A program made the translations under genes and the position numbers. The notes beneath the pieces are model-generated. The model was not told the DNA's origin. It did not search any database and saw only the letters and a list, made by a program, of their open reading frames with translations. Of a stretch of 64,000 nt of DNA, positions 33,583 to 42,817 are shown piece after piece. The DNA is from Poriferisodalis sp965231925. Lineage in GTDB: Bacteria > Actinomycetota > Acidimicrobiia > Acidimicrobiales > Poriferisodalaceae. The first letter of the stretch is position 1. Each line of letters opens with the position of its first letter. Location: the NCBI GenBank assembly GCA_965231925.1, contig OZ246894.1, forward strand, positions 496,001 through 560,000. The letters are read 5' to 3'.

Positions 33583-34704
33583 TCATGGACCCAGCTCTGC
33601 AGGGATGAGCATCTCGCTCATCTCTACTGGCCTGCCCTCGTCGATCGAGATGTGCGCAGCTCGGCCGATCGCCACCGACCACAGCCCGTCGGTCAGCGTG
33701 CACTCGGCCGGGCTCGACGTCAGCACAGCGTCGCGAAAGCGTTCCAGCTCGATGTACGACGAACCGTGGTGATGGCCGACGACCGGGGCGGTGCTGCTGA
33801 CCTGCTGCTCTTCGACATTGCCGATCCAGTCACGCTCGCGCACGCCGATCCTCAGCACGTCGTCGGGGATCAGTGCCTCGAGCTTGCCGCTGTCGCCCAC
33901 TACCGACAGTTCCTCCTGGTTCCGCGTGGCGTCGGCGAACATGCACAGGTCCAGCAGCGCCCTCGCACCTGAAGCGAACTCCACGATCACGAACGCATTG
34001 TCCAAGATGTCCGGTGTCTCGCCGCCGTAGCGCTCGTCGAGGTGGTTCACGTCCTGTGCGCCCGATGCCATCACGCGGGCCGGCTCGCAGCCCACGATGA
34101 GCCGCATGAGGTCGAAGAAGTGGCAGCACTTCTCCACCAAGGTTCCGCCGGTATTGCGGTTGAACCGGTTCCAGTCGCGCACCTTGGGCTGGAATGGGAA
34201 GCGGTGCTCGCGGATGGTCACCATTGCGATGCGACCCACCGCACCGGCGTGAGCCTGTTCGATGAGCGCAGCCACCGGTGCCATGTAGCGGTACTCCAGT
34301 CCCACCCACATCAGCGGTGCTGAATTCCCCAGCGCCTCGATGCCGTCGATGATGCGGCGACAATCGGTCAGCGTGGTGGCCAGCGGCTTCTCGACGAGCT
34401 GGGGCACGCCGGCTGCGGCCACGTCCAAGACGATGTCGGTGTGCAGGTGGTTCGGCGTTGCGATCACCACGGCGTCGCACAGCCCTGCGTCGAGGAGCTC
34501 CCGGTGGTCGCCGAAACACGGCACCGGATCGAGACCGTTACAGGCCAGTTCGTGCTGGGCTGCGGTGAGCGATGGTTCCCAGTTGTCGCAGAACGCCGCT
34601 ACCTCAGCCCCGTCGAGTGCGATGACATTGGCGATGTGCTCGATGCCCATCATGCCGGTTCCGACGACGCCGAAGCGCATCGGCCGGTCGCCGACCGCAG
34701 CCAT
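33583..34704 (-). CDS. Gfo/Idh/MocA family oxidoreductase
   Basis: The 373-residue protein has an N-terminal Rossmann fold (RFGVVGTGMMGIEHIAN, about 9-25), VEKPLATTL with the family EKP motif (about 105), and a C-terminal alpha/beta domain with ERYGGETPDI. It would oxidise or reduce a sugar or polyol with NAD(P). ATG 34704 (MAAVGDRPMRFG) is used; ATG 34680 would start just at the fold. It belongs to the sugar cluster. Confidence 0.88.
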   Translation of the reverse strand: MAAVGDRPMRFGVVGTGMMGIEHIANVIALDGAEVAAFCDNWEPSLTAAQHELACNGLDPVPCFGDHRELLDAGLCDAVVIATPNHLHTDIVLDVAAAGVPQLVEKPLATTLTDCRRIIDGIEALGNSAPLMWVGLEYRYMAPVAALIEQAHAGAVGRIAMVTIREHRFPFQPKVRDWNRFNRNTGGTLVEKCCHFFDLMRLIVGCEPARVMASGAQDVNHLDERYGGETPDILDNAFVIVEFASGARALLDLCMFADATRNQEELSVVGDSGKLEALIPDDVLRIGVRERDWIGNVEEQQVSSTAPVVGHHHGSSYIELERFRDAVLTSSPAECTLTDGLWSVAIGRAAHISIDEGRPVEMSEMLIPAELGP

Positions 34705-34762
34705 CTCGCTCACCGCGAGTGCGCGCTGTCGGGAGTGCCATGCGAGCTGCCGCAGGCTCCGG

Positions 34763-35749
34763 TCACGGCAGCGGCACCCCTTCGGAGGCTTCGACAATGT
34801 CGTACACGTCATTGCGGTCGAGGTGGACACCGAGCGCAGCCTGCAGCCCTTCGAGACGCTCAGGCTGCTGCGTGCCGACGATGGCGATGGGTGCCGTGGG
34901 GTGAGCCAGCACGAAGGCCACGCACACCGCGGCTCGGTCGACCCCTTCCCGCTCGGCCAGCCGATCCAGCGTTGCCAGAAGCTGCGCCCGCACCCCGCTG
35001 TCCTCATCGGCTCCGGCCGTGCTCGGGGCCATGAGTCGCCCGCCGGCGAGCGGGCGCTGCGCCATGAGTCGCCCGCCGGCGAGCGGGCTCCATGCCAGCG
35101 GCACCATGCCCATCTCCGAGCACAGGTCGAGCGTGCCGTCGCGTAGCGGCTCCAGGCAGGCGGCTGAGTACTCAGGCTGGGTGCTCACCAGCGGTGAATC
35201 CAGGTGGGCTCCCAGCGCCCGAGTTTGTGCAGGCGTGTAGTTCGAGACGCCGACCGCACCCACGAGGCCGTCGGCGATGAGCCCGTCGAGCGTGGCGGCC
35301 AGCTCGGCAGGGTGGGTGAAGTTGTCGGGCCGATGGACTTGGTACAGGTCGATGCGGTCTGTGCTGAGCCGCGCAAGCGAGGCCTCGCACGCCGCTCGCA
35401 GAGCGACCGCACCCGAGTCATAGGGCACCGGCGGCACGATGCCGCCCTTGGTGGCGAGCACCATGCGGTCGCGCAGCTCGGGTCGAGCCCGCAGCACCGC
35501 CCCCAGGTTCTCCTCGCAGCTGCCGAAACCGGTGCCGCCCCAGTCCAGGCCGTAGACGTCGGCTATGTCGATCAGATTCATGCCGAGGTCCAGGCCCGAC
35601 TCGACAAGCGCCGCGTTCAGGCCCACGTCGGTGCCAGTGAAGCGCCACAGGCCCAGCGCCAGCGGCCCGACCTCTGGCCCGCTCGATCCGAGACGCCTCG
35701 GAGCCATCCGCACCAGCCCGGTCGGCACATCGGAATTCGACACGGTCAC
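34763..35749 (-). CDS. Aldo/keto reductase with internal duplication
   Basis: The 328-residue TIM-barrel enzyme has the AKR tetrad: Asp/Tyr in DIADVYG, Lys in VLATKGG, and His in LYQVHRPD. It reduces aldehydes or ketones with NADPH. A stretch LAGGRLMAQRP is followed directly by LAGGRLMAPS: a 27-bp sequence is repeated with a 33-bp period at 35028-35087. The insertion lies in a loop after the SPLAGG segment and keeps the frame. Confidence 0.87.
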   Translation of the reverse strand: MTVSNSDVPTGLVRMAPRRLGSSGPEVGPLALGLWRFTGTDVGLNAALVESGLDLGMNLIDIADVYGLDWGGTGFGSCEENLGAVLRARPELRDRMVLATKGGIVPPVPYDSGAVALRAACEASLARLSTDRIDLYQVHRPDNFTHPAELAATLDGLIADGLVGAVGVSNYTPAQTRALGAHLDSPLVSTQPEYSAACLEPLRDGTLDLCSEMGMVPLAWSPLAGGRLMAQRPLAGGRLMAPSTAGADEDSGVRAQLLATLDRLAEREGVDRAAVCVAFVLAHPTAPIAIVGTQQPERLEGLQAALGVHLDRNDVYDIVEASEGVPLP

Positions 35750-35849
35750 CTCGGCTCTGACGTCAGGAGGACAGGGGTGCAGTCTGCCGGTGCGACGCCG
35801 ACGCCGTGCGCTGGGTCAGGGCCCGGTCGTGTCGGTGCGATGGCCCCAT

Positions 35850-36845
35850 TCAGGATTTCACAGAGCCGGCCAGCAGACCGCGCACGAAGAACCGCTGCAG
35901 GAAGAAGAAGACCAGCATCGGCACGCCTGCCTGCACGAACGCGCCGGCCGACAGCAGGTGCTCTCGCAGCCCGAACTCGCCGGCCATCGAGGCGATCTTG
36001 ATGGTGGCCGGGTAGTTCTCGCCCGCGGCGCCGAGCATGGTCAGAGCGATCAGGTAGTCGTTCCAGGTCCACAGGAACTGGAAGATGGCAAAGGCCGCCA
36101 GGGCAGGGACCGAGAGCGGGACGACGATCCGCCAGAAGATCGTGAAGTGGTCGGCGCCGTCGATGCGGGCTGCCTCGAACAGCTCTCCGGGCAAGGTCGA
36201 GATGTAGTTGTGCAGCAAGAAGATGGCGAATGGCAAGGCGAATGCCGTGTGGGTCAGCCACACGGCCGTCGCGGTGCCGGCGAGGCTGAAGTCGGGGATG
36301 AGCGTGACGACGATCTCGGTCCCAGGGATGGACCAGTGCGCGCCGCCGGAGAACATCTGCAGCAGCGGGAGCAGGGCCACCTGGTTGGGCAGGGCAAGCA
36401 GCGACACAGTCCCGATGAAGATCCACTCGCGGCCTCGGAACGGGATCCATGCGAAGGCGTACGCCGCCAAAGCAGCGATGGCGATCGGAATGATCGTTGC
36501 CGGAATGGCGATCGCGAACGAGTTGAGCAGCGCCTGCCACAGCCCGCCGGTCTGAGCCCCCGACGACAGCACATCGGTGTAGTTCTCCAGCGTCCAGTTG
36601 CCTTCAGTGAACGACGTCCACCAGCCAGAGGCGCGCTGATCGTCGCGGTGCCGGAACGAGTTGAGGAACAGGCTGCCGGTGGGAACGCTCCAGACGATCA
36701 CCATCAGCCACAGCACCCAGACCGGAATGGAGCGCAGGAAGCGGTACACCGCTCGCCCGATGCGGTCGGGGCCCTGGCGTTCGCGCGGCGCCGAATCAGA
36801 GCCCGCAGGCTGTTCAGCTTCTGCGGCGTCGATGGCGCTACTCAC
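35850..36845 (-). CDS. Sugar ABC transporter permease (MalG type)
   Basis: The 331-residue protein has six to seven membrane segments and the coupling-helix motif EAARIDGADHFTIFWRIVVPL near residue 220. An N-terminal charged segment precedes the first helix. It pairs with the MalF-type permease upstream, whose 3' end it overlaps by 8 nt. It would form the channel of a CUT1 sugar importer. Confidence 0.92.
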   Translation of the reverse strand: MSSAIDAAEAEQPAGSDSAPRERQGPDRIGRAVYRFLRSIPVWVLWLMVIVWSVPTGSLFLNSFRHRDDQRASGWWTSFTEGNWTLENYTDVLSSGAQTGGLWQALLNSFAIAIPATIIPIAIAALAAYAFAWIPFRGREWIFIGTVSLLALPNQVALLPLLQMFSGGAHWSIPGTEIVVTLIPDFSLAGTATAVWLTHTAFALPFAIFLLHNYISTLPGELFEAARIDGADHFTIFWRIVVPLSVPALAAFAIFQFLWTWNDYLIALTMLGAAGENYPATIKIASMAGEFGLREHLLSAGAFVQAGVPMLVFFFLQRFFVRGLLAGSVKS

Positions 36846-38415
36846 CGCGCTGCATCCGTCTGATGTTGAGGCCCATGACCGGTACCACGCCCAGGAACAG
36901 CACCACCGCCAAAGCCGATCCCAGCCCCAGGTTGAATTCGGTGAAGCTGCGCTGCCACATCTCGTTGGCGATGACCTGTGTGCCGAAGTTGCCGTTGGTC
37001 ATCACCCGCACGATGTCGAACACCTTCATGACCAGCACGATCATGGCGGTCATAACCACCGTGATGGTGGGCACGATGGTCGGCAGCGTCACCCCGAAGA
37101 AGACTTGGCGCTCGTCCGCTCCGTCGACCCGGGCCGCCTCGATCAGATCCGAGGGCACAGCCTTGATGGCCGCCGACAGGATCACCATGGCGAACCCGGT
37201 CTGTATCCAGATCAGCACCACCATCAGCCACACATTGTTGAAGGGGGATTCCTGGACGAACAGGATCGTTCCCGCAATCGGCTCGCCGTTGGGACCCAAG
37301 ATGGAACCGCCGACGCCGGGACCCAAGAAGCGGTAGATCAGCCACAGCAGCGGGATGGCAGCGGTCGCCGAGCCGATTGCGAGTGCCGACTGCCGTCGCC
37401 GCACGCCGAAGGCGCACAGTGCGGCCAGCATGGCAGTGACTGTTGCCAGGACGGCAACCGCGATCCACGCCCCGCCGGTGGAGGGCCTCAGCGTGCCGAA
37501 CCAGACCCAGATTGCGTTGAGCAGCCCGGTCTGGGACTTCTGAGGCGGCCGGGCGATGTACATGAAGCGCCAGATGATCCCCGCTCCCACGAAGGAGATC
37601 GCCATCGGCAGGAAGATCAAGCTCTTGGCGACCGATTCGCGCTTGGTGCGGTCGGCGATCACCGCGGCCAGCAGGCCGAGCGCGGTGGACAGGAATGTGA
37701 CTGCCACCACCCACCACAGGTTGTTCATCACCGTGCCGCGCAGATTGGCGAACACGGCGAAACTGAGCAGCAGGCCTCCGCCGATCCCAATCCCGACCGT
37801 GCTGGCTGAGATGTCTGCCTTGACGCCGCGACGTCGACCCCGAGCCAGCGCAATGACTGTCGCAAAGGCAAACAGAATGACGCTGCCCCAGAACAACTGG
37901 CTGCCGAAGATGCCGGCCCAGCCCGACAAATCCAGGCTCTGTGCGTTGGTGAAGATCTCGCCGTAGTTGGCAAGCCCGCGAAAGCCGGTGCCGGCCTTGT
38001 CGAACAGCGACAGGTAGATGGTCCGCAGCAGCGGGATGATCAGCCCCAGTGCGACGAACAGCATGGCCGGTCCCACAAAGGTGAGCGCTCGCAGCCGGCT
38101 TTGCATTGCCGATGTGCGTTTCGCAGAGGGAGGCCGCAGCATCCCGACAGCGGCGCCTGCCAGCCCGAAGACCGCCGCCCCGCCGACGATCCACACGAGC
38201 TGTGAGCCGGCCAGCAATGGCGTGGAATCGGCCCCGCTGCGAAGCCCCGACGCCACTGCACCCGCAGCGCCTCCGGCGAGCACGCCTGAGGTTGCGGTCA
38301 CGACGGCCCAGCGCCGCTCGACGAGTCCGAACAGGCGGTGAGTGACCCAGAACACTGCGGCGCTGGCGCCGACGGCTATCACCACGCCAGCAAAAGCCCC
38401 CCACAACGCCGCCAC
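36838..38415 (-). CDS. Sugar ABC transporter permease (MalF type)
   Basis: The 525-residue protein has many membrane segments and the EAARVDGADERQVFFGVTLP coupling motif near residue 460. The N-terminal part (about 1-110) has three extra helices beyond the core MalF fold, and long loops follow. GTG 38415 is used because the frame upstream runs into a terminator hairpin. It overlaps the MalG-type gene. It may be expressed at a lower level than the binding protein, through that hairpin. Confidence 0.88.
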   Translation of the reverse strand: MAALWGAFAGVVIAVGASAAVFWVTHRLFGLVERRWAVVTATSGVLAGGAAGAVASGLRSGADSTPLLAGSQLVWIVGGAAVFGLAGAAVGMLRPPSAKRTSAMQSRLRALTFVGPAMLFVALGLIIPLLRTIYLSLFDKAGTGFRGLANYGEIFTNAQSLDLSGWAGIFGSQLFWGSVILFAFATVIALARGRRRGVKADISASTVGIGIGGGLLLSFAVFANLRGTVMNNLWWVVAVTFLSTALGLLAAVIADRTKRESVAKSLIFLPMAISFVGAGIIWRFMYIARPPQKSQTGLLNAIWVWFGTLRPSTGGAWIAVAVLATVTAMLAALCAFGVRRRQSALAIGSATAAIPLLWLIYRFLGPGVGGSILGPNGEPIAGTILFVQESPFNNVWLMVVLIWIQTGFAMVILSAAIKAVPSDLIEAARVDGADERQVFFGVTLPTIVPTITVVMTAMIVLVMKVFDIVRVMTNGNFGTQVIANEMWQRSFTEFNLGLGSALAVVLFLGVVPVMGLNIRRMQRGE

Positions 38416-38485
38416 CGTCGCAGTCTTGCATCTGGCGCCGCGTTGCAGCGCACCTCCGGCCCGGCGATCGGGCCCCCGAGTCAAC

Positions 38486-38523
38486 ACGAAGGGCCGCCCC
38501 GCATGTGCAGGGCGGCCCTTCGT
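38486..38523 (-). terminator. Hairpin between binding protein and permease genes
   Basis: ACGAAGGGCCGCCC pairs with GGGCGGCCCTTCGT: a perfect 14-bp stem with a 10-nt loop, about 65 nt after the binding-protein stop and about 70 nt before the permease start. The following T content is low (GTGTTGAC). It is likely a partial terminator or an mRNA-end stabiliser giving more binding protein than permease. Confidence 0.65.
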
Positions 38524-38588
38524 CTAGGAATTCGATGTGGCCGGCGGGCGCACCTCGCGGTGCCGTACCAGCCAGCACTGGCTCAGTC

Positions 38589-40121
38589 TCAGCGGGGCCA
38601 GCTCTCGTCGATGGCTTGCGTAGCCTCAGCGACGCTCTTGTCGCCGTTGACGACGGCGGTGCCTTCGGTCCAGAAGGTGCCGGCGCCGACCTCGGCAGGC
38701 ATCAGGTCTGAACCGTCGAAGCGCACGACATCGGCGTTCTGCAAGATGTCGAGGAACGACTGCTCGAGCGGCTGGTACACGCTCGGGTCCTGGTTGGTCG
38801 CAGCCGACAGGAAGCCGGACAGGCCGCCGCCCTTGCGCCCGGTCTGCGCCAGCTGGCGCAACTCGGCGTATTCGGAGCTGCCGAAGTACTTCATGACTTC
38901 CCACACCTCGGGAGCGTCGCGGAAGGCGCCCACCAGAGTGCCGGCGCCCAGCACGGGCTGGTCGCCCCTCACCGACGGGAAGTAGAAGGTGTCGACAGCG
39001 TCGGCCGAGCCGTCGGCGAAAACAGTTCCCTCAGGGATGAACGCGGCGTAGAAGGACGCCTGACGGTGCATCATGCAGTCGTTCTCGACCAGCGGCTGGC
39101 CGTTGTCGCCGAACGGCGTCGCGGCGATGGAGCCGCCCGCTGCGAAGACCATTCCCGGCGTGTTCCACAGGTCGAGCACCTCGTTGAACACACCGCTGAC
39201 CTCGTCGCTGGAGAACGCCAAGTCGCCGGCGACCCATGCGTCGTAATCCGCAGGCGTGTGGAAGCGCAGCATCAGGTCCTCGACCCAGTCGGTGAAGGTC
39301 CAGCCGGTGGCAGGACCGCTTTCGATGCCGATGCAGAACGGGGTGTCGCCGTTCGAGATCATCTCGGCCGACAGCGCCTTGAGCTCGTCCCAAGTGCCGG
39401 GCACCTCGTAGCCCTTCGACTCGAACAGCGCCGGCTTGTACCACACCAGCGACTTCAGGTCGGACTTGTTCGGAATGCCGTACTGGGTTCCATCGACGTC
39501 GCCGAAGGCCGTCCACGCGGGCGTCCAGTGCTCGTTCATCGCAGCCACGACGTCATCGGGCAGTGCGATGAGATGGCCGTTGCGTGCAAAGTCGGCCAGC
39601 TTGCCGGGCTGCGGGAAGATGAAGATGTCCGGCGGGTTGCCGCCTGCTGCTTGCGCATTGATCTGATCAGCGGCGTCGCGTGCGCCGGTGTAGCTGATCT
39701 CGATGCCTGTCTGTGCCGCGAAGTGGTCGAGCGCATCCCGAAGGGCGCCCGCTTCCTCGTCGCTGGACTCGGGACCGAACACCGTCACCTTGGTGCCGGC
39801 CAGGTCCATCATGTCGTCGTCGGACATGTCGTCCATGTCGTCGTCGGCCATGTCATCCATGTCGTCGTCGGCCATGTCATCATCGGACATGTCGTCATCC
39901 ATGTGCTCGTCCATGTCGTCATCAGACATGTCGTCATCCATGTCGTCGTCAGACATCTCGTCTGACGCGGCGGGCGCCTCCGTGGTCGGCGCCGCGGCGT
40001 CAGCGTCTTCGTCGTCGTCGCTGCCGCAGGCAGCAGCGATCAGCGCGAAGGCGAACAGCACGCCGAGCAGCTGAGTCACACGGCGCCCTCGACGGGTGCG
40101 CTGATGGGATGGGTGTGTCAT
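38589..40121 (-). CDS. Sugar-binding lipoprotein with Met/Asp repeat linker
   Basis: The 510-residue protein has a signal segment (LLGVLFAFALIAAAC) with lipobox Cys32. Residues about 55-105 are almost only Met and Asp (repeats of MSDDD, MADDD, MDDD). Then the binding domain begins (KVTVFGPESSDEEAG) with the MalE-like order. ATG 40121 is preceded by GAGAGGAAA, a strong ribosome-binding site. The binding protein delivers a sugar to the permeases; the GH13 gene next to it suggests an alpha-glucoside. The linker may be a flexible, metal-binding tether. Confidence 0.9.
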   Translation of the reverse strand: MTHPSHQRTRRGRRVTQLLGVLFAFALIAAACGSDDDEDADAAAPTTEAPAASDEMSDDDMDDDMSDDDMDEHMDDDMSDDDMADDDMDDMADDDMDDMSDDDMMDLAGTKVTVFGPESSDEEAGALRDALDHFAAQTGIEISYTGARDAADQINAQAAGGNPPDIFIFPQPGKLADFARNGHLIALPDDVVAAMNEHWTPAWTAFGDVDGTQYGIPNKSDLKSLVWYKPALFESKGYEVPGTWDELKALSAEMISNGDTPFCIGIESGPATGWTFTDWVEDLMLRFHTPADYDAWVAGDLAFSSDEVSGVFNEVLDLWNTPGMVFAAGGSIAATPFGDNGQPLVENDCMMHRQASFYAAFIPEGTVFADGSADAVDTFYFPSVRGDQPVLGAGTLVGAFRDAPEVWEVMKYFGSSEYAELRQLAQTGRKGGGLSGFLSAATNQDPSVYQPLEQSFLDILQNADVVRFDGSDLMPAEVGAGTFWTEGTAVVNGDKSVAEATQAIDESWPR

Positions 40122-40143
40122 TGAGTGTTTCCTCTCTGGAACG

Positions 40144-40165
40144 ACGCGGTGCCAACGCGGTGCCA
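40144..40165. repeat. Tandem 11-bp repeat upstream of binding-protein gene
   Basis: ACGCGGTGCCA occurs twice in direct succession 23 nt upstream of the binding-protein start. It is a candidate operator for a sugar-responsive regulator, but no regulator gene is nearby. Confidence 0.4.
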
Positions 40166-40309
40166 CGAATTGTCGGGCATGCCGTGCGATTTCGGGCTGG
40201 TCGCTGCTGGCCAGTTGTCTCGGCGATGTGCCTGACGAGTCAGGCTAACGAGCGGCACAGGCGTAGTGATTGGAGCGCGGTGTGACAGTCGCGTGACGAG
40301 CGCGCCCAC

Positions 40310-41926
40310 CTACGTCCTGCGGCACACGATGGCGCTGCGGGGCGCTAGGCGCACCTCTGGGGGAAGCAGGGCCGGCGCACCGTCGCCCGCAGCCGATGTC
40401 TCATACATCAGCTCGCAGCCAGCGGGGAGCTGCACTGTGGCCTCCGCGTCGGCCGTGTTGACCGCTGCCACCACCGGTCCGCGGCGCAGCATGATGACTG
40501 CTCCGCCGCCGTCGCGCCCCCATTCCACCGCCTCGCCGGTCAGGCCGGCCGCCTCAAACAGTCGCCGCCGAACCGACAGGAGTCGCCGGTAGCTGTTCAA
40601 GTACGAGTAGGCGTCGCTTTCCTGTGCTTCGGCAGTGTCTTGCGCGGGCCGCGGATCGCTTGCCAGCCACGGCTCTACGCGGGAGAAGCCGTTGAACGGA
40701 CCCGGCCCCCATGGCATCGGCGTGCGGCACCCATCGCGGCCGGCGGCCACGTCGCCGTCGGGTCCCACCGGGTCGAGCTTCGATTCCGGCGCCACCTGCC
40801 CGTCTTCGAGTCCGAGTTCCTCGCCTTGGTACAGCACCGGCACGCCAGGGGTGAATGCGAGCAGCACGTTGATGGCCAAGGTGCGCTCGCGGCCCGCTTC
40901 GCCGCCGCCGAAACGTGTCGGCGCTCGAGGCATGTCGTGGCTGCCCGCTGCCCACAGCAACCGGTCCGAGAGGTCGCCCGGGCCGATCAGCACCTCCCAG
41001 AGCTCGTCGGCGTTCCATCCGATATGCATCGGCGCGAACCAGTAGCCGCCATGCATGCCGTCGGGCGGCAGCAGGCTGTCCATGCCGCGAGGATCGAGGT
41101 GGTACGTCTCGCCATGCAGGAACGCGCCGTAGCTGTCGCAGATGACGCGCCAGCGCCGGAACACGTCCTGGCTCTCGGGCTGGAAGACATCGTGGAGGTG
41201 CTCGAAGCAGTCCCACTGCTCCCAGCGGCTGGCGCCGGGCGGGATCGGCTGGCGTTGCGGGTTGGAACGAAGCTGAGCGTCCTTCACCAGGCCGCCTGCC
41301 ACATCCACGCGGAAGCCGTCCACGCCGCGGTCGAGCCAAAAGCGCAGGATGGCGTCCCACTCGTCGGCCACGGCTGGGTTGCGCCAGTTCAGATCGGGTT
41401 GGGTCGGCAGGAACAGGTGCAGGTAGTACCGGCCTGAGTCGGCATCCAAGGTCCACGCCGGGCCGCCGAAGTAGCCGACCCAGTTGTTGGGCGGACCGCC
41501 GCCGGGCGCCGGGTCGCGCCAGATGTAGTAGTCGCGATAGCGCTCGCGGTCCGCCGCGCCGGAGTTGCCGAGCGCCGCTTGGAACCAGCGGTGATCGCTG
41601 CTGGTGTGATTCGGCACCAAGTCGGTGACGATGCGGATGCCGCGGTCGTGGGCTTCGGCCGCCAACCGATCGAAGGTCGCCAGGTCGCCGAAGAGCGGGT
41701 CCACGTCGCAGTAGTCGGCCACGTCGTATCCCCAGTCATGCCCGGGCGTGGGATAGAAGGGGGTGATCCAGACGAAGTCCACACCGAGGTCGCTGAGATA
41801 GTCGAGCCTCGATCTGATGCCCTCGAGATCCCCTACGCCGTCGTTGTTCGAGTCGGCGAAGGAGCGGATGTAGATCTGGTAGCCGGCGGCGCCTGTCCAC
41901 CACTGACTGGAACTGCTGCTGGTCAC
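40310..41926 (-). CDS. GH13 alpha-glucosidase
   Basis: The 538-residue protein is a GH13 enzyme of the oligo-1,6-glucosidase/alpha-glucosidase type: FVWITPFYPTPGHDWGYDVAD (about 51-71), TDLVPNHTS (101-109), GVDGFRVDVA with nucleophile Asp208, HGETYH with acid/base Glu273, and GSHDMPR with Asp331 (usual N-H-D is S-H-D here). It would cleave alpha-linked glucosides taken up by the ABC system. An SSSSS run lies at the N-terminus. The upstream leader contains three 39-bp hairpin repeats. Confidence 0.9.
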   Translation of the reverse strand: MTSSSSSQWWTGAAGYQIYIRSFADSNNDGVGDLEGIRSRLDYLSDLGVDFVWITPFYPTPGHDWGYDVADYCDVDPLFGDLATFDRLAAEAHDRGIRIVTDLVPNHTSSDHRWFQAALGNSGAADRERYRDYYIWRDPAPGGGPPNNWVGYFGGPAWTLDADSGRYYLHLFLPTQPDLNWRNPAVADEWDAILRFWLDRGVDGFRVDVAGGLVKDAQLRSNPQRQPIPPGASRWEQWDCFEHLHDVFQPESQDVFRRWRVICDSYGAFLHGETYHLDPRGMDSLLPPDGMHGGYWFAPMHIGWNADELWEVLIGPGDLSDRLLWAAGSHDMPRAPTRFGGGEAGRERTLAINVLLAFTPGVPVLYQGEELGLEDGQVAPESKLDPVGPDGDVAAGRDGCRTPMPWGPGPFNGFSRVEPWLASDPRPAQDTAEAQESDAYSYLNSYRRLLSVRRRLFEAAGLTGEAVEWGRDGGGAVIMLRRGPVVAAVNTADAEATVQLPAGCELMYETSAAGDGAPALLPPEVRLAPRSAIVCRRT

Positions 41927-41950
41927 GGTGGATTTCTAGTGCAGCCGAGC

Positions 41951-42067
41951 TGCAAACCAAAGACCGACCCGCAGAAGCGGGCCGGGCCGTGCAAACCAAA
42001 GACCGACCCGCAGAAGCGGGCCGGGCCGTGCAAACCAAAGACCGACCCGCAGAAGCGGGCCGGTCCT
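41951..42067 (-). repeat. Three tandem 39-bp hairpin repeats
   Basis: A 39-bp unit (TGCAAACCAAAGACCGACC...) is repeated three times: 41951-41989, 41990-42028 and 42029-42067. Each holds the hairpin CCCGC-AGAA-GCGGG. In the last copy the stem extends to GACCG/CGGTC with 11 bp on each side. On the minus strand each hairpin is followed by TTTGGTTTG, like a terminator. They lie in the leader of the GH13 gene, so they may be attenuators or multiple terminators. Confidence 0.75.
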
Positions 42068-42278
42068 TGGTCTGTCAGTTTGGGTTGTGTGATGTGCTGC
42101 CCGGAGTTCACACCCCGAGCGGTGCGCACACGAGTTGTCTAGCACAGCACAACGAATAGTGTCAACAGTCCGAGTGCAGGTGCGCGGACACGCTCCCCGC
42201 ATGTGTACCGAGCCTGTCGCCGTGCGCACGCCGCGCGGCACGATGGTGAACGGATCAGCGAACAGAAAGACGCCCGCC
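42068..42278. other. Intergenic, divergent promoter region
   Basis: No gene is supported between the tandem repeats and the PEBP gene. It should hold the promoters for the PEBP gene and for the GH13 gene. No clear boxes are seen, apart from CACAACGAATAGTGTCAACAG near 42145-42165. Confidence 0.35.
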
Positions 42279-42815
42279 ATGCCACAACCTCCCAGTCCCT
42301 ACGACTTCCTTCCCGCCGTTGCGTCGTTCGAGGTGCGAAGCGACGACGTAGCTGAGGGCCAGATGCTGGCAATGCCGCAAGTCTCGGGCATCTTCGGTGC
42401 CGGCGGCGAAGATCGGTCGCCCCACTTGACGTGGTCGGGTGCGCCGCAGGGCACCCGGAGCTACGCGGTGACCTGCTTCGACCCCGACGCGCCGACCGGC
42501 AGCGGCTTCTGGCACTGGGTGGTGTACGACATCGGGGCCTCATGCACTGAGCTCGCATCCGGTGCCGGCGACGCCGAGGGCAGCGGGCTGCCTGAGGGCG
42601 CAAAGCAACTCCGCAACGACGCCGGGTTGACCGGCTACCTGGGCTCCGCACCGCCTGCGGGCCACGGCCCGCATCGCTACATGTTCGCGGTGCACGCGCT
42701 GAGCGTCGCCTCGCTGCCGATCGACGAGAGCGTCTCGCCGGCAATCTGCGGTTTCAACATGTTCGGCACGACGCTGGGCCGCGCCCTCATCACGCCGATC
42801 TACGAACAGAGCTAG
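42279..42815 (+). CDS. YbhB/YbcL-type PEBP protein
   Basis: The 178-residue protein fits the bacterial PEBP family: SPHLTWSGAPQGTRSYAV, DPDAPTGSGFWHWVVYDI (the ligand-pocket DPDAP and HWVV), and GPHRYMFAVHAL. The role of bacterial members is unclear; they may bind small anionic ligands. ATG 42279 is chosen (MPQPPSPYDFLPAV); in-frame upstream starts exist. Three nt separate it from the next gene. Confidence 0.85.
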   Translation: MPQPPSPYDFLPAVASFEVRSDDVAEGQMLAMPQVSGIFGAGGEDRSPHLTWSGAPQGTRSYAVTCFDPDAPTGSGFWHWVVYDIGASCTELASGAGDAEGSGLPEGAKQLRNDAGLTGYLGSAPPAGHGPHRYMFAVHALSVASLPIDESVSPAICGFNMFGTTLGRALITPIYEQS

Positions 42816-42817
42816 CC

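Noticed and set aside
38416..38487. Longer N-terminus for the MalF-type permease
   Set aside because: The upstream start lies within the perfect 14-bp hairpin and adds basic residues unlike a membrane-protein start.
39800..39960. CRISPR-like array in the repeated CATGTCGTCGTC tract
   Set aside because: The repeats code the Met/Asp linker, have no spacers of constant length and lie within an intact gene.
41951..42067. CRISPR array
   Set aside because: The 39-bp units are directly adjacent with no variable spacers.
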